From positions 13,100,001 through 13,164,000 of the forward strand of contig CM055613.1 in assembly GCA_029379385.1 (NCBI GenBank): 64,000 nt of DNA. The letters are read 5' to 3'. Of this stretch, positions 51,901 through 61,832 are shown piece by piece; position 1 is the first letter of the stretch; each line of letters opens with the position of its first letter. The DNA is from Quillaja saponaria (taxonomy: Eukaryota > Streptophyta > Magnoliopsida > Fabales > Quillajaceae). The notes beneath the pieces were generated by a model that saw nothing but the letters and a program-made list of their open reading frames with translations, did no database searches and was not told the DNA's origin. The position numbers and the translations under genes were made by a program.

Positions 51901-54832
51901 CCTTGAATCAAAAACCAGATCATCTATGAATTCTTTTAAGTTTCCTAAAGTATTGTTCTGCAATGTCAAACAGCCTCAGTGGGAAAAGAATAGTTATACA
52001 AACCATAGTTGTCAAATCGTGAATTTTAACAAATCGTCTGATTCAGTTTATTCTTTAAAAATGGTAAAATTATAAATAAACATGTTAAGAACAAAATAGA
52101 TTCGAAAATAATTCATCTTGGCAAATAAAACTAACATAATAAAAACAAAGTGATACCCCCATCACATCATAAGAACAAAATATAATTTTATTAACCAATA
52201 TTTTTTAGCTATCTCACAACTTTTTACCAACAAAAACACCTTCAAGAAATATTATGTGCCTAAAAGTCAAAAGAACAAAAAATATATAAGATAAATAACT
52301 ATCACTATGAAGAAAAAATCATCATCTATTTCTTTCTAGCTAACTTTTAGATTATCTTAAATCAAGCAAAAAATTTAATAATCAATATGATTAAACTCAT
52401 CTTGCTCATCATTATCATTGTTGTCCACTAAGTCAACTACATCCCTTTGGGTCACCTTCTAGTAATTAGTTTTTTTCTTAAAAAAGTGTAAATTGTGATT
52501 TTTTGCTCACCTAAATCACGATTCACCTACCAATTCAATCTTTCAACTGATTCATTAATCGATGAGAATCAGTGAGCCCCAAAATCGTATCGAATCGTAT
52601 GATTATGGCAATTACAAACATAGTAAGATGACTATGTGATTCCATATCACAGACAGACAAAAGGAGCCTTTAAATGAGATGTTATGGGGCCTTTACGGGG
52701 CATCAATTCAATAAAGATTTATTTATATGTTTTTTTTTCTTCACATGTTCACCCTTGGTGCCAACAAATCACGTAACTCAGCAAGTCCAACCAGGATAGA
52801 CCAACCAATGATTTATTTCACCTCCACTCAATAATTCCACTTATGCTTTTATAACCAATAAAATCCTAGTCTTGTGCTCCGGAAGTAATTGTCATACTTA
52901 AATCTACACGTGGGCATCCAAGTAGGTGAAATCTCTTCTCTTACGTTTTGAGCCATTTCTCTTTATTCGATTGGACAGGTACAATTACATATAAGAAAAG
53001 ATGGACATATACAATAAGCAGCTCCACTACTCACCATTAATCTGAGAGTAGAAAAGGGACCGACAATCTTTGTACCGGTCATGTCCTGATATATCCCAAA
53101 GTTCAACAAAGAAATCTCTCTCTGAATCACCTTTAAGGCTACTTGATGAGCTACCTGAATTGCCATAAGTGGTATGCTGGATGATAAGAGAAACAGCCAA
53201 CAGTTAGAGAAGAGTTGGATGCTAGCAATAGTTATGCAGCTTCTGCCTTGTTAACATTTTACCTTCACACCAACTGTACAGCCAAAAGTCTGAGGAGGGC
53301 GAGCAACGGAAGCACCATTGACAATCAGATGAACAAGAGATGTCTTCCCAACTCCTACCAGAAGATAAAAGTATGAAGAAATTGAATCTATGATCATTTT
53401 AAAAAGATGAATGACAATAAAAGGAGGCAAAAACATCATTTACTCAAACTGTAGCAGCACATATATCATGATAAATTGACAATAGATTAGAAAGTCTCAA
53501 TCCTTGCATAATACAATTGAGGCTAAAGAAAATGAAACATATTGGTCAATTCAGGAACAGATGATGATCCAAGAGGCTGATTATCATAAACAGTACTATT
53601 TCAGTACCATCCTATATGGCCAGACAAGCATGTGTAGAGATTATCAATGTTTAATATCTCACTTGATGAATAGCCTCAAAACTATGGAAGGTGGGTTTCT
53701 TACTCTTCTCATGCTTGTCTTACAATTCGTGAGAAAACTATAGAAGCTGACATATAACATAATTATTGCAGTCATAAGAATCAGCTCTCACCATACTGAC
53801 CAGGTTTTCTTCATTATTAGTTTTAAAAGATATACATTTTGCTTTCTTGTCCTACTCAAGACCCACACCGCCATTACACTTCAGAATGGGACCTCCCCCT
53901 CCATTAAAGCTAGCATAAAGGAAGATAAGAAACACAAACTGTATATGAAAAAAAAAATTACTTATTATAATCTTCACACTTTACTTTTTCTATGTTCACA
54001 AACACATGAACACAGTGTGTTTAGAACCAGTGATCTCACTCACAAAGTGAAAGGCACCTCTAGATCCAAAAGATCATTGGCAAGAATTATTTGAGTTTTT
54101 TCGACATAAGGGGCACAGAAATTAGTTATAACTTATAACAACTTTTTAAGTACCATTAATGGATCACTATGATGCTTTCTCATAAAAGTCTATCTAGAGA
54201 TTCAGCCAATCATAATGAATAGACGGTGATACTACAAGCACTTAATGAGTTTAGAAACTCTTAGTCTTAAGCAATCAATATACAATATAATTACTTATTG
54301 TATCAGAGGTCAGCCAAATCAGAGTTGACAGATTATGAAGCATAACCTGGGTCCAGTTAACTCTGCAAGGTTCCACGCAGAGTATCAAGCATCTTTTTTT
54401 TTTTTTTCCTAATTGACCCTGTGGAGCTGGTGCTTTAACTGAATTTCTAATTATGAAACTCAACAAGCTTCATCCTCATAAATTTCCATCATCTTCCAAG
54501 TTCTTCCTCAATAATGATCCACATTCTCCTTCCTCAAAATGTAATAATAAATCTAATATCTAAACCATTTCCAAGTCAATAGTGCTAATTAAAGCATTCA
54601 GTTTTACCATCCTATGTATGACACACTGCATGCCTTCTAACTATCCATATCATTAAACATCAAACGCCCAGCATAAAACTAAAACACAGATGACATCATG
54701 AAAAACCAACATAGAGAATAATAAACACATGAATCAAATACCTGAATCACCAACAACAAGTACTCGAACCTGCCCACATGGAGGACCACCGTTCTGCTCC
54801 TTGTTCTCCCTCTCACGATCCCTCCAAAACAT
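48958..54832 (-). CDS. LIP1: LIP1-type atypical small GTPase, 7 exons
   Basis: Plant-specific small GTPase of the LIGHT INSENSITIVE PERIOD1 family (At5g64813), which affects the circadian clock and growth in Arabidopsis. Exons on the minus strand: 54742-54832, 53263-53354, 53035-53176, 51349-51653, 49762-49815, 49520-49644, 48958-49153, giving 334 residues. All borders are GT-AG and in phase. After MFWRDRERENKEQNGG comes the P-loop GDSGVGKTSL (from 28), split by intron 1 inside the last Gly before Val. Then FGCTVGVKH, WDISGHDRY in place of the usual DTAGQ, and NKAD. The C-terminal third is Pro/Ser-rich (LPPLPAQRNLTPPPTLY) and ends SDINV, with no CaaX or Cys pair, so no prenylation is expected. 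Introns 3 and 4 contain related hAT-like elements. The neighbour order matches Arabidopsis. Intact. Confidence 0.95.
50007..50825. mobile_element. hAT-like non-autonomous element A in LIP1 intron 4
   Basis: Terminal repeats CATAGTTGTCAAATCG (left) and, inverted, CTCTGTTGCCATAATCG (right). Flanks are gtgttaat (49999-50006) and atgttaat (50826-50833), an 8-bp duplication with one mismatch. The interior is non-coding, rich in ATCGTAT/CGATACG-like units near the right end. No transposase. Confidence 0.6.
52004..52611. mobile_element. hAT-like non-autonomous element B in LIP1 intron 3
   Basis: Shares the left end (CATAGTTGTCAAATCGT) and right-end text (ATCGTATGATTATGGCAA) with element A. Flanks are atacaaac (51996-52003) and ttacaaac (52612-52619). 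The interior differs in length, and the exact right border is less sure than in A because the last five bases of A's end are absent. Confidence 0.52.
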
Positions 54833-56242
54833 GTTTTCCTCCAGACCCTCTAATGAAACTCACCTCCAAATACGGACACGGAAACAAAGACCCAATTGCT
54901 TTCGTTACACATTCACCTATCAAGTCCCATCAAACGCATTCAATCTCCACGAAAAACAGCAATTCCTTAATATGGGTATCCTAAATTTTATTATAAAATC
55001 CATACTATGTGAGAATTAATCCAAGATCTGAGCAGAAATTTGAGAACCAATAATCAAACATCCTTAAGAGACCCAGTAAAAATTTACTGCAACACCCAGA
55101 AACAACAACCAGTTCCCCAGTCAGATCTCACAGGAAAAAGCAAAAATTGAAGGTCCAAAAGAATCAAACTCCAGAAATGGGTTTCTTTCCAAAATCTTGG
55201 CGGAGCTCACTATCAAATGATAAACAAGATCAAAAAGAGAAGCACATAACTATTGCTTTCAGATGAAGATGGTGTAGTAGTTATTATAGAATTGTTTGGA
55301 TCCAGGAGAAAGGACGCAGGTGCTGGGAAATGGGAAATAAATGTTCTGATCTCACTACTGATGCACGTGAACTCAGCGCTTCAAATTTCAACTCATTTTC
55401 TAATAAAATTAATTCTTATATTTTGGAAAACAATTATGTTTGCCAGGGGTAACTACTAATTACTCTAATAAAAAATTACTAATTACAGCTCACCGACATA
55501 ACGTTATAGACAAATCCAAAAGAAGGCCAAGGCCTTTTAAATATTTAGGAACCACTCAAAGTGATTTACTTGAGCCCAAAAAATGCAAATATGGTGATAA
55601 GAATTTTAAGTGATAAATCCAGCCCAACAAAATTCCTCAAGCCCACAAAATAGTTCTCGCTAAATCCTCAAAAATATTTAAAATTCATCATCTTATTTTA
55701 TAATTTAGGAATATACAAAAAAATTACTTGATTATCATGTATAATCATTGAGTTACTATATTCATCTAAATCAGTTTGTTTCTGTAAGTTTCTTCCTTTT
55801 GGGTCATTTTGTTTCCTCTTATCTTTGAATAACATAGATGATTGGCAATAATACTAATGAAGAGGCTATGTACATGGAAACAATTGACCCGTATATGATT
55901 TTTATTTTTATTTTTTATAAAGGAAAAATCTAATGTAAAAGATCTTGCACGGAACAAAGAATAAAGGTTCCATCGTACTACTAATTTTATAATATGATAT
56001 CATAATTTATTTATATTTATATTTTTTATTCTAGGTAGAGTTAGAGATCACTTTCTAGTGTGACTTTTGTTTCATCAACATTAAGTGTAAATGGATGTTC
56101 AAGGATATTACAATGGTATAGCTTCCCTTTTCCCAAATCTTATTGTTAGAAAGATAGAGGAAGTAATTATACAAATTAAAGCTAGCTGCAGGTTGTGGTG
56201 GTGTTTGGTTACACAGAAAATAGATCTGTGAAGGAGAAAAAT
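54833..56242. other. LIP1 leader/promoter and WRKY 3' flank
   Basis: 54833 to about 55260 is likely LIP1 leader sequence. 55500-55650 carries several AGCCCA/GCCCAA motifs. Then AT-rich sequence to the WRKY stop codon. No other gene seen. Confidence 0.45.
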
Positions 56243-58214
56243 CTAAGGTGTATATGAAGAAGAAAAATTAGAAGAGTGTGCTGAAGCTTGCAAAGTCCAT
56301 GCATTGTTGTTACTGGGAAGCATGAGGGGCATCTGGTTGTAATGGGCCACACAAGGGCTCTCATGGTTGTGCACTCCCTCATATGTTGTTAGCACATAGC
56401 TTGAATCCTTTGGGTCTCTTTCCACCCTTTTCTTCACTGTGCATCCTCCACTTGAACATTTGTAGTAGTTCCTATACCAAAATTAATTGTATCATTTCAT
56501 TCAAATGAAAAATCTCATCCTAGATTTAATAGTTTACTTCAAAACCAAAAGCTAGCTCAAGCTGAATTTTCATTGATTAATTAAACTCAATGATTGTTTA
56601 TACTTACAAACAATGTCATGTTGTTTTCGATTTAACTTTGGAAAATCAATCAGATATTATTATCTAATTGCTATGTAATCCAATTAAAGTTTGAACTTGA
56701 AACATAATTCAAAATCTTTCAATCATTATGATATCTTATCGCGAACTCTCCTTTACTCAAATAAGTTTAATAGAGTTATTATTCATCTTATAAAGATTTA
56801 ATTAACTAGTTTATGCTGACTATATATCACAACTCTCATTCTTTACTTATAACCGACATGATATATAAGACAATATTATCAATTTATAGCAATCTTTATT
56901 CTTTATTTTGAAAGTAGCAGGATATAGACCTTAATCATCAACCTATTACAACCCTCATACTTCTACTAACAGACTATAACATCATTTATTTTTCAGCTGG
57001 ATTTCGTTTTAGAAGAAATCTCAACAAGTACTCTCTCGCACATATAATATACACAGAAAATATAAGTGCAAATCAAATACTACCAAAATATTGCTTCATC
57101 AGTACGACAATGCCCATCAAGAATGAACCCCACACACATAATTGGGCAACTAGGGCAATTAGATACTCTAAGCTAGTGCATAAGCTGCCATAAATGTAAA
57201 CATCTAAGCTGTGTGTGGTCCAACAAAAACTTTCAAACCATAGTGTCCACAGCCCATGGGTTCTCTATCTGTGTGATCTGTTTGTTTGCAAATAATATAA
57301 TCAGCCGCCACAATTTTCAATCTACCAATCTATCTCTCAGTTCACTCATTCTTGTATTTGAAAATTTTTGTTCACAGAACAATTTTATCCGTGCACATAA
57401 AACCGTAATGATCTTATTATGATAATATTTTATATAGTTTATCTTCATTCTCAGTGAGGAAATCAACTTGTCTAATTAACATAATTTATTTTATCTACTT
57501 GCTCATCATGATTGAAGTATAGAAAAAGAACCATTTGGCACATACAAACCAATTTAAAATATGAAAATCTCTAATTTAAAACCACATGTATATAAAAAAA
57601 TATAAATTATGATTAATTATAGTACTAATAATTATATATATGTACCTTGGATTTGGACTATTCTTCACTGCTTTCTTTCCATATTTCCTCCATTTGAATC
57701 CATCATCCATGATCTCCAGCTCTGATTTCGTTCGAAATTCAACTCTTTGACACACTTCTTCATTGTTCTTCTTAACTCCATTTTTACATTTCCTGCACAC
57801 AAAAAATTCAAACCATGCAAAGCAATTAGAAAGAAGCTAACTAAGCATATAGATGTGATTAAATGCTTAGATTCTAGGCCATTTTCTTGAATTCTTTGCA
57901 AGATCAATATTTTAGACACAATACAAAGATTTACAGATCTAGATCAGGTAGATATATATATATATAAACAGAGAGAGAGAAGAGAACTTAAGCACTTGCA
58001 TTTTGTTGGTGTTATTTCTTGATCTTGCTTCAATAAAGCCACTAGCATGGTGATCACTAGCAGATTTCTCCGATGATTCCGTGCTTTGTGAAAATGAATA
58101 TTGATCAGGACATTCATCAAGTACAAGATAATCGGATAGTAGAAACTCGGAAGAGGAAGGATCCATGTTTCTGGAAAATTGAGTGTAATTAGGGTTTTCA
58201 GAATAATAGTCCAT
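56243..58214 (-). CDS. WRKY51: WRKY51/WRKY50-type group IIc transcription factor with WRKYGKK, 3 exons
   Basis: Nuclear DNA-binding factor, 196 residues. Exons on the minus strand: 58000-58214, 57646-57792, 56243-56471. The first has the SDYLVLDE motif of the WRKY50/51 clade and a Ser-rich stretch. The second has MDDGFKWRKYGKKAVKNSPNPR (quoted in part), with the variant heptapeptide WRKYGKK at 106-112. The third holds the finger NYYKC-x4-C-x23-H-x-H and EGVHNHESP. Intron 2 sits at the conserved Arg codon (AG|G) of the WRKY domain. The only way to join exon 1 to exon 2 in frame without a base change is a GC donor (AAAAT|GCAAGT) with CAG acceptor. In Arabidopsis WRKY50/51 act in salicylate-jasmonate cross-talk, and WRKY51 (At5g64810) is next to LIP1, as here. 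WRKYGKK proteins prefer sites other than the plain W box. Confidence 0.92.
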
Positions 58215-58302
58215 TTCTATAATAAAAAATAAAAATAAAAAGGAAAAAGAAAAAGAAGCTCGAGTTGTGAAGAAGGTAGTGTGAAGAAGAAGATGGGGGC
58301 GT

Positions 58303-58310
58303 TTTTATAT
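58303..58310 (-). promoter_or_regulatory. TATA box of the WRKY gene
   Basis: On the coding (minus) strand CATATAAAAACG lies about 90 bp upstream of the start codon, giving a predicted leader of about 55-60 bases. Confidence 0.55.
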
Positions 58311-58462
58311 GGACTGTTATGTTATGTTAGGTATGTCTCCATTGAATATATAAGTCCAAACATGTTACTTATTTTTTTTACAATTACATCCTTAAGTATT
58401 TTTCAAATGATCCTTCATGGACACTTTCCTGGAGGGATGCACTGAAGTTTCTTGTCTATTGC

Positions 58463-58468
58463 CACGTG
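58463..58468. promoter_or_regulatory. G-box CACGTG upstream of the WRKY gene
   Basis: Palindromic CACGTG within GCCACGTGGT, about 250 bp upstream of the WRKY start codon and 23 bp from the TGACG pair. A bZIP/bHLH site by consensus; use is inferred. Confidence 0.5.
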
Positions 58469-58490
58469 GTTGTCTTTGGACAAGGGTGGC

Positions 58491-58509
58491 TGACGTCATA
58501 ATGCTGACG
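58491..58509. promoter_or_regulatory. as-1-like element (paired TGACG) upstream of the WRKY gene
   Basis: TGACGTCA palindrome at 58491-58498 followed by TGACG at 58505-58509, nine bases between the two TGACG cores (classical as-1 has seven). TGA-type bZIP factors bind such pairs in salicylate-responsive promoters, which agrees with the known salicylate response of WRKY50/51. Confidence 0.55.
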
Positions 58510-58539
58510 TAGATCACTTCATAGTATAATATATATATT

Positions 58540-61500
58540 TGGGAGAATATATACTGTAATTAATGGTATTCGCCTCATTATTTGCTGGCTGCTAATCCAC
58601 AGCCACAGTTGAGGAATTGGGTCCATGGATCAAGTTGAATTATCTATAACATAGACTATTGTCTGTCATATTTTCTCTTGTACACCTGAAATAAAACAAA
58701 ACAACAAAAGAAAAGAATTAGATGAAATATATATATGTTCTTCTTCTTCTTTTTTTCTTTTTTTTCAATATTAATTTCTTTATGGGTAATATTAATTCAT
58801 AGATTTTATGAGTACAAATCTCCTTAAAAAAAGTTATGAGGAGTAATTTTTTTATAATTTTTCTGGTTCTTGCTTAAATAGTCTATTTTTATCAAATCGA
58901 ATATGTGATTAGTCAAAATATAAGTAAACTGATCTGAACACATATTACAGCTAAATAAAAAAAATTTAAAATTAAAAAGAATTATAGGCTGGTGACAGAA
59001 TGACATGATAAGTTCTATGAATAAAATTTTTTAGAGATGAAAAATAAAATACTTCTCTCAAATTCTTCTAATAAGAATTAATTTCACTTAATTTTTTTTT
59101 AAATAATTACCGTGCATGCAAGCATTCATTAATTTTTATTATTTATCTTAACACAATTTTGTTTTGTTGTTTTCATGACAATTATTAATTAAAAGCGTGA
59201 CAATTACTGATTAAAAGTATTTGTCTTTAAAAAAAAAATTAAATACATCACCTTTAAAAAAAATCAAAAGAGAGAAAAAAAAAGTAAAGTTTTTTTAATT
59301 TCAAAAGAATAGCAATGACCTTAATTTTTCTCCACTAAATAAAACTTAAAATGACAGCTATACTTGTTTTGTTTTTTCAATTTGAAGGATGGTTTTCAAA
59401 TTCAAATTCCCCTCCTTCAAAAACATCATCAATTCATCATTTATATTATAAATAAAATATGAAATATGATAACTACCACATAAATTTTATTTTTTTTATC
59501 ATATGCACATCTAAAGAAAACGACATATATAAAATTGAAATGTAAACAACTATATTTAATTAACTTATTTTCAGTGTTGAACATTCCTTGCACCACTAAT
59601 TAAAGCAAAATCTTCACTTACACTAGCTTGGATACGTATCTAGTAAACAGTCATAAAGTATAATTATGCCTTATCTTTGGGTTCTCAAGGTTGAGATTCT
59701 AATTTTTAACAACCAAAGCAAAACATAAACAATTATGAAAGACAAACTAACCTTTTTTCTTTTTAATTTACTTTAACCCCAAGTTAAAGCACAACATACC
59801 TTATCTTAAATGCATAAACTAATCTGTCTAAGAATTTAAGATGAAATTCATTTATGAAGAATTTCATAATATTTAATTATATAAGCTTATGAGAGACCTT
59901 AGCACCGATTAGTGTTGTATATTTTTTCCGATTATTTATGTAGTATGCATCTATATATATTTTTTAACATCAGTTAGAATTTTTATATATTCTTGTTATG
60001 AGTAAGGGTAATTTTTTAGAAAAAGTTACATTGTATATGATCTTATGTAAAAATTATAAATAAAGACAAAAGGCAGAAACTTAATAATTGAACCATATAT
60101 ATATATATATATATATATAGTAACTTTTAGTAACTTTTCTTATTTATTTGAAATTATTGGACTAAAACTGAATTGGTTATGCTAGCTTTAATTATGTTCA
60201 TGATAGACAAAGGACAATATATAGCTGCAGGAGAGCTGAATGCTTGACTAATTGACCGTGTGATGAGACATGAATTGAATGACAAGGAAATCCTATAAAG
60301 CGCAGAACCATTGCTTTTGTTTTGTAGTGAAAGTTGAAATGTGAAAGTGCAGGGAAATGACACAATTAATGATAGGATCATACTTGACCATGTCAAAACC
60401 CTGTATGTCCTAGATACAGCCCTTTTAATTTGGTTTTAAAGGTACATTTATATTTGAAGACCCCAGTTGGAAAACAACAAAGAACCTTCACTTGACAAGG
60501 GGATCGTTGATCGTGTAAAATGCCAAAAAGAAGAAACAAAAATTAATTATATCAAGGAAGTAATAAGTTTTTTTTAGTTTTTACAAGTATTGTTATATTT
60601 TTGAATAAGTCTAATTTTTTTTTAAATTAATTACTGTTCTTCTGTATAAATGTTTTACTTACAAAAAATAAAATAAATTAGTTCATATATATATATATAT
60701 ATAAAAGAATGTTAAGCTTTTGGGGAATAATATTTTTAATTATCAAGTGTCATTAATTAGGTATGATTTCCTAATTAATTCTTATCGGATCATTAATTTA
60801 AACTAATTAACAATTAGGTATGATTTTCTCAGTCAAACTAGTAATTGAAGTTAATGATACGGATCAGAATTATTGATGTGAAAAATAAAAAAGTAATGTG
60901 ATAAAGATAATATATATATATATCAATGATATATTAGGATATTTATCGAATGAGCCTCATCACTTAAGGTTCTGTCTTTTTGTTTATTTGCTTAGTGATC
61001 AGGTGTCTAAGATCAGCCTACGCGCACTAACCAATGTGGAGACTAGTTACTAAATCAATATAAATTATACTTTTAATTGGTGTGTGTTCAGAATATCACC
61101 GTTTTGTGTATTCAAGAAGTTTTCAGGTATTAAATCTTTAATAAGAACAATTTCTATAATTAAAACCCGTCAAACTAAATATTGTATTGGGTTTTGGTAC
61201 CTTGTAAGTTTCAAGTTAACAAGTTTTGGGCTTTAAGAAAGAACCTCTTTAATACTGGATCAGCATAAACTTGGATTTAGCTTTTGCACTAAAGAAAAAT
61301 ATTGGGCTTTACCATTTTCCTTGTGGCCCATTAAACCTCATTTCCAATGATGCCAAAGTTAACTGTTCCAACTGTCAGACTGTGCAACCTGAACCAACCC
61401 AGATTCAGTTGGTATTTTAAGGCAAGCACGTCTACAAGAAGTCCATCTTTTGCTAATTAAATAAGTCAATGAGAAATATCAGAAAATTGCTTTCTTTTAT

Positions 61501-61832
61501 TAACAACTAAAAAAAAGCTTTGCTGGCATTTAAACGTTGGTTTTGGTTGGCAAAAGCTCACATGCCTGTCACCAGCATCATTCATTCAGACACAGAAAGG
61601 AGAAAAGGAAATCAACCCAAAAAAGGAGAAGATCATAGGAGGAGAAGATAAAGGTGAAGAATCAGGAACCACCCCATAAATGAGCTTCCCTTTTCATCGA
61701 TACTCTTTTATTTGTTACCTTCTTTCCTCTAATTTTCCTATTAATTCTTCTTTTCTACTTCTAGAGTCCCAGAAACAGAGAGGTCTGTCTTTCTTTCTTT
61801 TTTTTATTTAATAAAATATTGGGATCTCTATC
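58540..61832. other. Intergenic region between WRKY and Rab genes (divergent)
   Basis: AT-rich, with TA microsatellites at 60096-60119 and 60686-60703 and many T/A runs. The final about 250 bp (61560-61832) are purine- then CT-rich and probably the Rab leader. No coding signal recognised. Confidence 0.5.

Noticed and set aside
51842..52075. Open frame in LIP1 intron 3
   Set aside because: Overlaps the border of hAT-like element B and is intronic; no similarity.
58001..58126. Alternative frame in WRKY exon 1 (TPTKCKC...) as evidence of a frameshift
   Set aside because: The upstream SDYLVLDE motif and downstream exon join in the main frame through a GC donor; no shift needed.
60154..60396. 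80-residue minus-strand frame in the WRKY-Rab gap
   Set aside because: Ser/Ile-rich AT-driven composition, no domain, no conserved motif.
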